This document shows, piece after piece, positions 8,159 to 16,059 of a DNA stretch of 64,000 nucleotides. The position numbers and the translations under genes were made by a program. A model generated the notes under the pieces. The model made no database searches, was not told the origin of the DNA, and was given only the letters and a program-made list of their open reading frames with translations. Within the stretch, counting starts at the first letter, position 1. Each line of letters opens with the position of its first letter. This stretch comes from Micropruina glycogenica (GTDB taxonomy: Bacteria; Actinomycetota; Actinomycetes; Propionibacteriales; Propionibacteriaceae): NCBI RefSeq assembly GCF_039524395.1, contig NZ_BAAAGO010000041.1; one strand, written 5' to 3'.

Positions 8159-9265
8159 TCAGCTGACGCCCAATTCGCTGAGCAGTACGAGGTCTGCTGC
8201 ACCGAGCAGAACCGCGTCCTCGCCCAACGGGCTGGCGGTGAGTTCCAGAGCGGGCCGGAACTCAGAACGGGTGCGCTCGACGATCAGGTCGCGCGCCGCG
8301 TTCAACAGGGGGTCGGTGACGATGTCGGAGGGGCCGCCGACGACGATGCGTTGCAGGCCGAGCATGGCCACCACGGGCGCGAGCGCCCGGCCCAGCCGGT
8401 GCCCGGCGTCGCCCAGAAACTCGTCGCGCCGCTCGGGGTTCTCGGCGATGCGCGCATTCAGGGCCGGCACCGAGGCCCAGGTCTCGAGGCAGCCGATCTT
8501 GCCGCAGCCGCAGCGCGGGGCGTCGTTGTCGATGGTGACGTGGCCGATCTCACCGGCGTCGCTGGCGGCACCGTGCACCAGCCGTCCGCCGATCAGCAGG
8601 CCGGCACCCACGCCGCGCGAGAGCTGCACCCGCACCAGATCGTCGGGGCCGCCGGCGATGCGGCGTTCGGCCAGCACGGCCGCGTTGGCGTCGTTCTCGA
8701 CCAGCACGGGTAGGTCGAGGTCGGCCAGCAGCAGCTCGCGCAGGGGCACGTCCGACCAGTGCAGGTTGGGGGCCGACAACACGGTGCCCAACCGGTCGAC
8801 GGTGCCGGGGGTGCCCACGCCGAGGCCGAGAATGGGGTTGGTGGCGGCTGCGACCAGTTCGGCGGCCAGCGCCCGCACGGCGTCGAAGGCGGCGTCGCCG
8901 ACGGCGCCGTCCAAGGGTCGGGTGAGCCGCACCAGGGGTTCGCCGGCCAGCGAGACCACCGCGCCCCGCAGCCGGTCGCGGGCCGAGAGGTCCATGGCGA
9001 GCACGTCGCGTCCACCGTCGTTGAGCTCCAACAGCGTGGACGGCTTGCCGGGCCGGCTGGTGTCGCTGGTGCCGGTTTCGCGCACCAGGTCGGCGGCGAT
9101 CAGTTCGGCCACCAGATCGCCGATGGTCACCTTGGTGAGACCGGTTTCACGGGCGAGGTCGGCGCGCGAGAGCCGGGGCGTGGTCTTGACGGTCTGCAGC
9201 ACGAGCGCGAGGTTGCTGCGGCGGGCGTCTTCGGGCCTCAGGGTGCGTCGGACTGGGTACTGCAT
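8159..9265 (-). CDS. ROK-family transcriptional repressor
   Basis: 368 residues. The N-terminal winged helix-turn-helix spans about 20-75 (LSRADLARETGLTKVTIGDL), followed by a ROK sugar-sensing domain with VENDANAAVLAE, the EIGHVTIDNDAP segment and zinc motif CGCGKIGCLE. The kinase phosphate-binding DxGGT loop is absent (MDLSARDRL in its place), which fits a repressor rather than an enzyme. It is the first gene of the sugar operon and is divergent from dgt. A near-perfect palindrome begins 4 bases upstream of its start codon, so autoregulation relieved by the imported sugar is likely. No Shine-Dalgarno is visible before the ATG; the transcript may be leaderless. Confidence 0.88.
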   Translation of the reverse strand: MQYPVRRTLRPEDARRSNLALVLQTVKTTPRLSRADLARETGLTKVTIGDLVAELIAADLVRETGTSDTSRPGKPSTLLELNDGGRDVLAMDLSARDRLRGAVVSLAGEPLVRLTRPLDGAVGDAAFDAVRALAAELVAAATNPILGLGVGTPGTVDRLGTVLSAPNLHWSDVPLRELLLADLDLPVLVENDANAAVLAERRIAGGPDDLVRVQLSRGVGAGLLIGGRLVHGAASDAGEIGHVTIDNDAPRCGCGKIGCLETWASVPALNARIAENPERRDEFLGDAGHRLGRALAPVVAMLGLQRIVVGGPSDIVTDPLLNAARDLIVERTRSEFRPALELTASPLGEDAVLLGAADLVLLSELGVS

Positions 9266-9269
9266 GTGA

Positions 9270-9288
9270 GTTAGTAAACTTTACTAAC
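9270..9288. promoter_or_regulatory. Palindromic operator GTTAGTAAA-C-TTTACTAAC
   Basis: A perfect 9-bp inverted repeat around a single central C, immediately before the ROK repressor ATG. It is AT-rich in a very GC-rich neighbourhood. ROK repressors such as NagC and XylR bind palindromes of this size with TTTA/TAAA arms, so this is the probable operator. It also contains TAAACT and TACTAA, possible -10 elements on either strand, so it may control the divergent dgt gene as well. Confidence 0.75.
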
Positions 9289-9344
9289 TAGTAGTGCGCA
9301 ACCAGTTCGATCAGTGGTTACCGAGTCGTCATCAAGCTGCGAGT

Positions 9345-10448
9345 ATGGACGGCATGGCAGAGCTTCCACCGCGGGCGATCGCCTGGGCGCAGACCATGGC
9401 GGGGCATCCGGGCGACGCCCTCGTGCGTGCGCACCGCGACCCCGGCGCCATGTTGGGCCTGATGGCGCCGGTGCTGCGCGAGCAGCGTGAGGCGTGGGAG
9501 GCCGAACATCTGGTGCCGGGCGCCACCCGTGCCCTCGGCATGGGCAACCGGGCCCGGGCCGAGCAGCCCGACCCCGAACGCACCTGCTTCGAGCGTGACC
9601 GTGACCGCATCGTGCACTCATCGGCGTTCCGCCGGCTGGCCGGCAAGACCCAGGTGGTCGTGTACCCGTCCGACCACCAGCGCACCCGGTTGACCCACGC
9701 CCTCGAGGTCGCCCAGGTGGCCACGTCCATCGCGCGGGGGGTGGGCGTCAACGTCACCCTGGCCGAGGCGATCGCGCTGGGCCACGACTGCGGCCACGGG
9801 CCGGGCGGACACGCCAGCGAAGACGCGTTCGACGCCTTTCTGGCCGAGGGCTACGACCACGGCCCGTGGGGGGCCGACGTGGTGCTGGCGCCGCTCAACC
9901 TGTGCGCCGAGACCCTGGACGGCATTCGCAACCACTCGTGGTCGCGGCCCACGCCGGCCACCGTCGAGGGCGAGATCGTCAGTTGGGCCGACCGCATCGC
10001 CTACTGCGCCCATGACCTCGAAGACGCGATCGGGGCCGGCATCGCCTCGGTGGCCGACCTGCCCAGCGGTGTGGTCGAGCTGGCGGGGGCGACCAGGCGT
10101 CAGCAGCTCAGCACGTTCATTCGCGAGGTGATCGGCACCACCGTCGCCACTGGCGAGATCGGCATGGGTGCCGAACTGGCCGGTGCGCTGGCCGAGCTAC
10201 GCGCGTTCAACTACGAGCGCATCTATACCCGGCCCGAGTCGCTCGCCCAGTCAGAGGCGGTGGTGGCGGTGCTGCGGGCGTTGGTCGAGTTCTACCTCGA
10301 GCACCCCGAGCGGCTGCCGTCCGACGTCGGTGGCGACCCGGTGCACGCCGCCGTGGCCTACGTGGGCGGCATGACCGACCGGTTCGCGTTCGAAACCGCC
10401 GTCGAGCTGCTGGGCTGGCGGCGAGACCGACTGCCGCGGCCCGCGTAG
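9345..10448 (+). CDS. dgt: Deoxyguanosinetriphosphate triphosphohydrolase-like protein
   Basis: 367-residue HD-domain nucleotidase that hydrolyses dNTPs to deoxynucleoside plus triphosphate. The metal-binding HD motifs are visible: TRLTHALEVAQVA (His), ALGHDCGHGPGGHASED (HD) and the later VSWADRIAYCAHDLEDA (Asp). FERDRDRIVHSSAFRRLAGKTQVV is the hallmark N-terminal block. I start at ATG 9345, with 9354 also possible; a GTG at 9294 would add 17 residues of no family resemblance, though it lies close behind -10-like sequence and could be a leaderless start. The dgt-dnaG order is common in actinobacteria. The next start codon follows after 10 bp. Confidence 0.92.
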   Translation: MDGMAELPPRAIAWAQTMAGHPGDALVRAHRDPGAMLGLMAPVLREQREAWEAEHLVPGATRALGMGNRARAEQPDPERTCFERDRDRIVHSSAFRRLAGKTQVVVYPSDHQRTRLTHALEVAQVATSIARGVGVNVTLAEAIALGHDCGHGPGGHASEDAFDAFLAEGYDHGPWGADVVLAPLNLCAETLDGIRNHSWSRPTPATVEGEIVSWADRIAYCAHDLEDAIGAGIASVADLPSGVVELAGATRRQQLSTFIREVIGTTVATGEIGMGAELAGALAELRAFNYERIYTRPESLAQSEAVVAVLRALVEFYLEHPERLPSDVGGDPVHAAVAYVGGMTDRFAFETAVELLGWRRDRLPRPA

Positions 10449-10458
10449 ACTGCCGACC

Positions 10459-12327
10459 GTGCCGGGGCTGATCAACGAAGAAGACCTGGCCACCGTGCGC
10501 GAACGCAGCCGCATCGAAGACGTGGTGGGGTCGTACGTCACGTTGCGTCCGGGCGGCGGGGGAGCTTTGGTGGGGCTCTGCCCCTTTCACGACGAGAAGA
10601 CGCCCTCGTTTCGGGTGACACCGACCCGCGGCTTCTACTACTGCTTCGGCTGCAACAAGGGCGGCGACGTCATCGGCTTCGTGCAAGAGATCAACAACTC
10701 CAGCTTCGTCGAGGCGGTGGAGTTTCTGGCCGACCGGGTGGGCGTGCAGTTGCGGTTCACCGACGGCGGCGGCGGCAACCGGGTCGAGCCGGGGCTGCGG
10801 TCGCGCATTCTCGAGGCGAACCGGCTGGCGGCGGAGTTCTTCGCCGCCCAACTGGGCACCCCCGAGGCAGTCGCCGGGCGGCAGTTTCTGGCCGAGCGCG
10901 GCTTCGACCGCGACGCTGCCGAGCACTTCGGCGTCGGCTTTGCCCCGATGGGTGGACGTGACCTGGCCAAACACCTGCGCGGCCACAAGTTCAGCGACGA
11001 CGAACTGGTCAAGGCCAGCCTGATTCGCGAGGGCGGCGGCTGGGACTACTTTCAGGGCCGGCTGGTCTGGCCGATTCGTGACGCCGGACGGTCGGTGCTC
11101 GGCTTCGGCGCCCGGCGACTGTTCGACGACGACCGCATGCCCGCCAAGTACATCAACACCCGCGAGACCCCCGTCTACAAGAAGTCGAACGTGCTGTACG
11201 GGCTCGATCTGGCCCGGCAGAACATCGCCAAGAAGAACCAGGCGGTGGTGGTCGAGGGCTACACCGACGTGATGGCGGCGCACCTGGCGGGCGTCGACAC
11301 TGCCGTGGCGTCGTGCGGAACCGCCTTCGGCGACGACCACGCCCGGCTGCTGTCGCGGTTGATCGGGTCGTCCGACGCGCTGAAGGGCGAAGTGGTGTTC
11401 ACCTTCGACGGTGACGCCGCCGGGCAGGCCGCGGCCCTGAAGGTGTTCGCCGGTGACCAGCACTTCATTTCGCAGACCTATGTGGCCATCGAACCCACCG
11501 GGCTCGACCCGTGCGACCTGCGCATTCAGTCGGGCGACGCGGCGGTGCGCGAGCTGGTCGCCCGGCGCGAACCGCTGTACCGCTACGTGATGGCCAACAC
11601 CATCGCCGGTTTCGACCTCGACCGCGTGGACGGACGGCTCGAGGCTCTGCGCGCCGCCGCTCCGCTGGTGGGCAGCGTGCGCGACAACTCCCTGGTCAAC
11701 GGTTACATTCACGAGCTCGCCAAGATGCTCGGCAGCGACGTCGACGAGGTGCGTCGCGAGGTGGCCCGTGCGGGGCGGCGCAAGGTGGCGCCGTCGTCCG
11801 ATCGACACCGCGAGCCGGAGCCGCCGCCGCCCGACGAGCAGCCCGCCCTGGGGTTGCCCATGCCCAACCCGCGCGACCGAGGCCTCGAGGTGGAGCGCGG
11901 CACGTTGCGGCTCATGGTGCGGGCGCCCGAGGCGTTCGAGCAGGGCTGGAACGACACGGCCGTCGACGACTTCACCCACCCCGCCTACCGGGCGATCTTC
12001 GAAGCGATCCTCGCCGCCGGAACGCCGGCGAGCGATTGGCCGCAGCCGGTGGTGCAGGCGGCGGCCGACCCCACCGCGGTGCAGGTCATCGCGGCACTGG
12101 CCACCGAGCCGCTGATGCGCCCGGCCAGCCCCACCTACGCGGCCGAGTATGTGGCCAAGCTGAAGCTGTTGAGCGTGTCGCGCACCATCGCCAACCTGAA
12201 GTCGAAGTTGCAGCGCACCAATCCGGTCGACGATCAACCGAGCTACAACCGCATGTTCGCCACCCTGCTCGAGTTCGAGAAGCAGCGCCGTGAACTCACC
12301 GAACGGGCGGCCGGCCCGGCTTTGTGA
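10459..12327 (+). CDS. dnaG: DNA primase
   Basis: 622 residues with the complete DnaG layout. An N-terminal zinc-binding domain has CPFHDEKTPSF and YYCFGCNKGGD. A catalytic core with a TOPRIM fold follows (VVVEGYTDVMAAH for the Glu and TFDGDAAGQ for the Asp pair). Then comes a Pro/Glu-rich linker near residue 455 and a C-terminal helicase-binding region. It makes RNA primers at the replication fork. The start is GTG at 10459, 10 bp after dgt, so the two are probably cotranscribed. Length is normal for actinobacteria. Confidence 0.97.
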   Translation: MPGLINEEDLATVRERSRIEDVVGSYVTLRPGGGGALVGLCPFHDEKTPSFRVTPTRGFYYCFGCNKGGDVIGFVQEINNSSFVEAVEFLADRVGVQLRFTDGGGGNRVEPGLRSRILEANRLAAEFFAAQLGTPEAVAGRQFLAERGFDRDAAEHFGVGFAPMGGRDLAKHLRGHKFSDDELVKASLIREGGGWDYFQGRLVWPIRDAGRSVLGFGARRLFDDDRMPAKYINTRETPVYKKSNVLYGLDLARQNIAKKNQAVVVEGYTDVMAAHLAGVDTAVASCGTAFGDDHARLLSRLIGSSDALKGEVVFTFDGDAAGQAAALKVFAGDQHFISQTYVAIEPTGLDPCDLRIQSGDAAVRELVARREPLYRYVMANTIAGFDLDRVDGRLEALRAAAPLVGSVRDNSLVNGYIHELAKMLGSDVDEVRREVARAGRRKVAPSSDRHREPEPPPPDEQPALGLPMPNPRDRGLEVERGTLRLMVRAPEAFEQGWNDTAVDDFTHPAYRAIFEAILAAGTPASDWPQPVVQAAADPTAVQVIAALATEPLMRPASPTYAAEYVAKLKLLSVSRTIANLKSKLQRTNPVDDQPSYNRMFATLLEFEKQRRELTERAAGPAL

Positions 12328-12430
12328 CGTTTTGTGAGTGGGGCGCCGAAACGGTGTTGTCTGTTCGCTGCCTACCCAGGCTTGTGGGGGCAACACCCTG
12401 GGCAACAGCAGGTCGCCATCGTCTGGATGC

Positions 12431-13231
12431 ATGACGACAGAGACGTTGCTGGGGGCCGCCGACGAGATCAGGCTGGCCAGAACCATTGAGGCCGGCCTGC
12501 TGGCCGGTGACCTGATCAGCCGGGCCGACTACGCGTTCGCCTCGGACGCCGAGCTGCTGCAGATCGAACGCGAGGGACGGCTGGCGTGGCAGCAGTTTCT
12601 GCTAGCCAACGTGCGGCTGGTCCAGTGCATCGCGACGCAGGTTGCACGTCAGAGCCGGGCACCGCTCGAGGAGCTGTTTCAAGAGGGCTTTCTCGGTCTG
12701 GCTGACGCGGTGCAACGGTGGGACTGCCGGGCGGGCTACCGCTTCAGCACCTACGCCACGCCCTGGATTCGCCGGCGGGTGCACGACGCGTCGGTGGCGT
12801 CGGTGCAGTCGGGGCCCGAGTCCGTCCGCACGCTGCAGCGGGCCGGCCGGGTGCGGCAGTTGGCCGACGAGGTGGGCGCCGACCTGCAGCGAGCGGCCAG
12901 CGACGACGAGTTGGCCGGGCTGCTGGGCCGCTCGGCCGATTGGGTGGGCCGCATGCGCCGGGTGGGGCCGAGCCTGCCGCTGCTCATCGACATCGCTGCT
13001 GACGAGCCGTCCGAACTCGACGAGCACCCCGAACTTGGCCGGCTGCTCGGCTCGCTGCCGTGGCCCGAAAACGAGGTGGTGCGCCGCCGGTTCGGCTTCG
13101 ACGGCGAACCGCCGCTGCACCAGCGGGCCGCGGCCGAGGCGATCGGCATGTCGCTCAGCACCTTGCGGCGGCACGAGGCGCGGGCACTGCGCCGGCTGCG
13201 CGGGTGGCTGCTCGACGACATCGCCGCCTGA
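12431..13231 (+). CDS. RNA polymerase sigma-70 family factor
   Basis: 266-residue sigma factor. Region 2 is clear: ANVRLVQCIATQVARQ, then LFQEGFLGLADAVQRWDCRAGYRFSTYATPWIRRRV, which includes the -10 recognition helix. A region 3-like helix follows, and a region 4 HTH at the C-terminus (AEAIGMSLSTLRRHEARALRRLRGW). Region 1.1 is absent, so it resembles group 2/3 factors rather than the housekeeping one. An in-frame start at 12338 would add 31 residues unlike any sigma factor; ATG 12431 begins the conserved part. It lies downstream of dnaG with a 103-bp gap and probably has its own promoter. Target genes cannot be predicted from the window. Confidence 0.87.
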   Translation: MTTETLLGAADEIRLARTIEAGLLAGDLISRADYAFASDAELLQIEREGRLAWQQFLLANVRLVQCIATQVARQSRAPLEELFQEGFLGLADAVQRWDCRAGYRFSTYATPWIRRRVHDASVASVQSGPESVRTLQRAGRVRQLADEVGADLQRAASDDELAGLLGRSADWVGRMRRVGPSLPLLIDIAADEPSELDEHPELGRLLGSLPWPENEVVRRRFGFDGEPPLHQRAAAEAIGMSLSTLRRHEARALRRLRGWLLDDIAA

Positions 13232-13264
13232 TCGGGTGCCGGCCGTTGCTGGCAGTATGGCCGC

Positions 13265-13771
13265 ATGGGTCTGTTCGATCGCGCGGGGCTGCCGTCCGAG
13301 GATTTTCGCAGCCTGGGCGAGGCAATCGGGGGCCGTGTGCGGGTGCTCGCGTGGGCACGCGGCGCCGACGGCGTCGTGGTGGGACTGCCCGACCGGCTGG
13401 CGATCCAGACGCGTGACGGCTGGCGGTTCGTCGGCTGGCACGACATCGACAAGGGCGGATGGGACGCCAAGGACAGCCGGTTGCGCTGGGCCCTCGTGGG
13501 TGGCGGTGACGACGAGGTGGTGCTGACCGAGCCGGGGTCGCTGCCCGACCTGTTTCGCGAGCGGGTGGGGGCCAGCATCGTGGTGCAGCAGCGGTTCGAA
13601 CTGAGCCGTGGACGAGCCGCCATGATCGTCGCGCGCCGCCGGCTGGACGACGATCGGCACCCCCTAATCTGGTCGCTCAGTCGTCAGGGCGGGCCCTTCG
13701 ATGTCGCGCAGGCCGACCAAGCCGAGGCCGAGTTGGCCCGGCTACGGCGCGAATACGACATCGCCGGGTAG
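13265..13771 (+). CDS. Conserved hypothetical cytoplasmic protein
   Basis: 168 residues, soluble, with no signal or membrane segment. It reads like the short actinobacterial protein often found near tRNA or sigma genes: an N-terminal beta-rich part (VRVLAWARGADGVVVGLPDRLAIQT, WRFVGWHDIDKGGWD) and a C-terminal helical, charged part (QADQAEAELARLRREYD). Homologues, if any, are uncharacterised. It starts 33 bp after the sigma gene and ends 34 bp before tRNA-Asn. Function unknown. Confidence 0.78.
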   Translation: MGLFDRAGLPSEDFRSLGEAIGGRVRVLAWARGADGVVVGLPDRLAIQTRDGWRFVGWHDIDKGGWDAKDSRLRWALVGGGDDEVVLTEPGSLPDLFRERVGASIVVQQRFELSRGRAAMIVARRRLDDDRHPLIWSLSRQGGPFDVAQADQAEAELARLRREYDIAG

Positions 13772-13805
13772 GTCTGGTAACGTTTCTTCTCGCGTTCAGG
13801 CGCGA

Positions 13806-13881
13806 TCCCCTGTAGCTCAATTGGCAGAGCGTCGGACTGTTAATCCGTAGGTTCCTGGTTCGAGTCCAGGCGGGGGAGCCA
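13806..13881 (+). tRNA. tRNA-Asn (GTT)
   Basis: A full cloverleaf can be folded. The acceptor stem TCCCCTG pairs with CGGGGGA (one T:G wobble). The D-arm is AGCTCAATTGGCAGAGC, the anticodon loop has GTT in GACTGTTAATC, and the T-arm has GGTTCGAGTCC. It ends GCCA, so the CCA is encoded. Its 3' half is the probable attachment site of the element that follows. Confidence 0.96.
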
Positions 13882-13887
13882 CCGCTC

Positions 13888-13929
13888 AAAGGCGTTCTGA
13901 CTAGGTAATACACCAGTCCGAACGCCTTT
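13888..13929. terminator. Inverted repeat after tRNA-Asn, probable terminator
   Basis: AAAGGCGTTC (13888-13897) is the exact complement of GAACGCCTTT (13920-13929), with a 22-base loop. It lies 7 bases past the tRNA CCA end and has T-rich flanks, consistent with a bidirectional terminator for the tRNA transcript. It may instead be part of the element's attachment region. Confidence 0.5.
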
Positions 13930-13941
13930 CGCTTTCACCCC

Positions 13942-13962
13942 GTGGGCAACATATGGGCAACA
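13942..13962 (+). other. Tandem TGGGCAACA repeats, putative integrase arm-type sites
   Basis: TGGGCAACA occurs at 13943-13951 and 13954-13962, 11 bp apart (one helical turn), just inside the element. An 8-bp inverted repeat TTTCGCTT / AAGCGAAA (13927-13934 and 13962-13969) encloses the pair. Short direct repeats at this distance from a tRNA attachment site are typical arm-type binding sites of tyrosine integrases. This is inference: the integrase itself is not in the window. Confidence 0.45.
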
Positions 13963-13969
13963 AGCGAAA

Positions 13970-14320
13970 GCACTCCCAACCGAAGGGAGTTACCTATTTC
14001 CTCCACAGCCACCTGCCGCCAAGTCGGAGGCGAACAGCTCAAGTACTCTGACTGCCCTGCCTGGTGCGACCATCACCTATGCCGCGGGACGCCGTCGGGA
14101 CGAGCAAAATGTCTGTGATGCGCTCATCCGATCCATCTGCTAGTTGGAAGAGGCGATGATCGGCAGGATCATCCGGGCTGGTCGCGAGCGGCAGAAGAGG
14201 GCGGTCGTGCTCGTGTGGACGTGGTGGAGGGACGACTGCTCAAGGGGGCGCGGGATGAGTCCTCCTGCGCGTGTGGCGGGCGGCTTCGCCGAGGGCCGGC
14301 CTTGGCTTGGGTTGTGAGGG
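13970..14320. other. Non-coding left end of the element
   Basis: About 350 bases without a convincing gene. The frames that are open lack Shine-Dalgarno sequences and show no actinobacterial third-position GC pattern. The stretch holds one copy of the dispersed GCGGCAGAAGAGG repeat (14188-14213) and otherwise nothing I can name. Confidence 0.55.
14188..14213 (+). repeat. Single copy of the dispersed REP-like repeat
   Basis: 26 bases beginning GCGGCAGAAGAGGGCGGTCG are identical to the start of the 59-bp units arrayed at 15667. The hairpin half of the unit is missing here. The two places flank the TetR/DUF6326 pair in the same orientation. Confidence 0.8.
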
Positions 14321-15037
14321 TCAGCGGGAGGGTCGGAGGCGTTCGAGTCCGTCGAGGATGAGGGTGAGGGTGAACTCGAACTCGGCCTGGGTGTCGCAGA
14401 CACTCAGGGAGTCGGTCTGGTTGTGCGGCTGGGTCATCGCCATCGCGCTGAGATATGGGAAGCCCGCTGCCAGCTCCATCATCTCGTCGGTGGTGGTGCC
14501 CTGGTCGGTCGAGCTCGGTTCGAAGAGTTCCTGGGTGAAGCCCAGGATCATCGAGCCGAGGGAGTGGATGGCCCGGTGGGCGATCTCGAAATCGAAGCCG
14601 GCCTGGATCATGGTGGCGACGAGGGCTTCGAAGATCTTCATCGTCCGTGGGGGGACGTTCGACTCGGCGGCTACCAGTGCGGGGGCCCAGGGGTGGCGGA
14701 GCATCACGCGCCGGGCGCCAAGGCATCGGTTGCGGATCGTTGTCCGCCAGTCCGTGGCGCTGGTTCCGGGCACTCCGCCGAGTTCGGCCGGGTCGGGTTC
14801 TGGGTATGGGTCGGTGAGGGTTTCGGCGATGACTTCGTCGATGATCATGGCGGTCAGGGCGGAGAGCAGCCCTGCCTTGTCCTTGACGTAGTAGTAGAGG
14901 GACATCGCCTCGCAGTCGAGTTCGTCCGCCACACGGCGCATGGTCAGCGTGCCGAGACCGTCCTGGTCGGCTGCTGCGAGGGCAGCGTCGAGGACGCGTT
15001 CGCGACTGAGTGGCTCTTTGGACGTTCTCGCGGGCAT
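14321..15037 (-). CDS. TetR-family transcriptional regulator
   Basis: 238 residues. The N-terminal TetR helix-turn-helix covers about residues 12-58 (SRERVLDAALAAADQDG, then MRRVADELDCEAMSLYYYVKDKAGLL). The ligand/dimer domain resembles the TetR_C class with RHPWAPALVAAE and HRAIHSLGSMILGFTQ. A strong AAGGGAGG Shine-Dalgarno sits before ATG 15037. It is divergent from a DUF6326 membrane protein, with two palindromes between them, so it most likely represses itself and the partner gene. The ligand is unknown. Confidence 0.9.
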   Translation of the reverse strand: MPARTSKEPLSRERVLDAALAAADQDGLGTLTMRRVADELDCEAMSLYYYVKDKAGLLSALTAMIIDEVIAETLTDPYPEPDPAELGGVPGTSATDWRTTIRNRCLGARRVMLRHPWAPALVAAESNVPPRTMKIFEALVATMIQAGFDFEIAHRAIHSLGSMILGFTQELFEPSSTDQGTTTDEMMELAAGFPYLSAMAMTQPHNQTDSLSVCDTQAEFEFTLTLILDGLERLRPSR

Positions 15038-15061
15038 GTCCCACCTCCCTTGCGGACGCCT

Positions 15062-15097
15062 ATCTTACGTCCTAAGATGTATCTTACAGACTAAGAA
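15062..15097. promoter_or_regulatory. Twin TetR operators
   Basis: ATCTTA-CGTCC-TAAGAT (15062-15078) is a perfect 6-bp palindrome with a 5-bp centre. TCTTA-CAGAC-TAAGA (15082-15096) repeats the design 19 bp further on. Both lie between the divergent TetR and DUF6326 genes, overlapping where the promoters must be, and the second abuts the ribosome-binding site of the DUF6326 gene. Confidence 0.75.
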
Positions 15098-15107
15098 GGG
15101 ATCTGCT

Positions 15108-15587
15108 GTGACCATCCACATGACGAACCTGGCGCCGGTTGTCCCCGCTGACGGTTCCCGCACCGACCCCCGCACGGTCGTCTCGTCCCTGTGGCTGTTC
15201 GCCATCCTCAACTACCTCTACTGTGACCTGCTCGGGCTGATGTACCCCAAGGACCTGCAAGGGTTCCTTAACGGAAACGTCGGGGGCCTGGTCATCGACC
15301 AGCAGTTCCTGCTCTACGCCGCGATCCTGATGACCGTGCCCATGGCGTCGGTCCTCATCTCCCGGATCGCTGCGCACCGGTTCGCGCGCATCGAGAGCAT
15401 CGTGGCCGCGGCGGTGATGACCCTGGTCCAGCTGGCCACCCTCGTCTTCGGGACCCCACCCACGTTGCACTACCTGTACTTCTCCGTCATCGAGGTGGCC
15501 ACGACGATCGCCATCGTGTGGGTGGCTGCGCGCAACTGGAAGCTCGACACCCGGACAAGCCAGGAGTCGGACAGCAAGCACATGTAG
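15108..15587 (+). CDS. DUF6326 family membrane protein
   Basis: 159 residues with four predicted membrane helices. The family pattern is visible: SSLWLFAILNYLYCDLLGLM, then a loop with GNVGGLVIDQQFLL, LMTVPMASVLISRI and YLYFSVIEVATTIAIVWVA. Homologues are small inner-membrane proteins of unknown function that commonly sit next to TetR regulators. I use GTG 15108, which has AGAAGGG eight bases upstream; ATG 15120 is an alternative. Expression is probably controlled by the neighbouring TetR through the twin operators. Confidence 0.83.
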   Translation: MTIHMTNLAPVVPADGSRTDPRTVVSSLWLFAILNYLYCDLLGLMYPKDLQGFLNGNVGGLVIDQQFLLYAAILMTVPMASVLISRIAAHRFARIESIVAAAVMTLVQLATLVFGTPPTLHYLYFSVIEVATTIAIVWVAARNWKLDTRTSQESDSKHM

Positions 15588-16059
15588 CGACCCCACTGGC
15601 GCGCCCGGAGACTCTGCCTCGTGAGAGACGAGGGGACCACGCCAGGCAGAGTCATCCGCCCCGGGTGCGGCAGAAGAGGGCGGTCGTGCTCGGGAGGCCG
15701 AAGCCGAAGGCTACCCTCGCACACCGCGGCAGAAGAGGGCGGTCGTGCTCGGGAGGCCGAAGCCGAAGGCTACCCTCGCACACCGCGGCAGAAGAGGGCG
15801 GTCGTGCTCGGGAGGCCGAAGCCGAAGGCTACCCTCGCACACCGCGGCAGATGAGGACGTTAGCTGGTGAGATCGGCGACCGGGTGTGCCTCGGCAACGC
15901 CGCACCGCATCGGCGCGAGCGTCTGCCTGGGGGGTCCCTGGTTTGCCGTGCTCAATGGGCACTGAGCGGCGAGGGCTGCAGCGTCAGCTTTTCGGCCGTT
16001 GCCCGAGACGCACGGCGTGCGGGATCATGCGCTGCACGTCCTTATGCTCAGATTGGTCC
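15588..16059. other. Repeat-bearing intergenic region
   Basis: 472 bases without a credible gene. Open frames across 15621-15854 are created by the 59-bp repeat, whose period is not a multiple of three, so each unit is read in a different frame. After the repeat array there is roughly 200 bp of unassigned sequence leading to the nuclease gene. Confidence 0.6.
15667..15860 (+). repeat. Tandem array of 59-bp REP-like repeats
   Basis: Three identical 59-bp units start at 15667, 15726 and 15785, and a fourth, truncated and diverging one starts at 15844. Each begins GCGGCAGAAGAGGGCGGTC. Within each unit GTGC, GGG and GCC pair with GGC, CCC and GCAC across a GAAGCCGAA loop, giving a bulged hairpin. 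There are no variable spacers, so it is not a CRISPR array. Related copies lie at 14188 and 22118. Confidence 0.88.

Noticed and set aside
10207..12486. Long open frame antisense to dnaG (759 codons)
   Set aside because: Mirror frame produced by high third-position GC; the sense strand encodes complete DnaG.
15621..15854. Repetitive 77-codon open frame over the repeat array
   Set aside because: It is generated by the 59-bp repeats read in rotating frames; no ribosome-binding site or family.
15667..15860. Tandem repeats looked like a CRISPR array
   Set aside because: The 59-bp units are directly joined with no unique spacers, and no cas gene is nearby.
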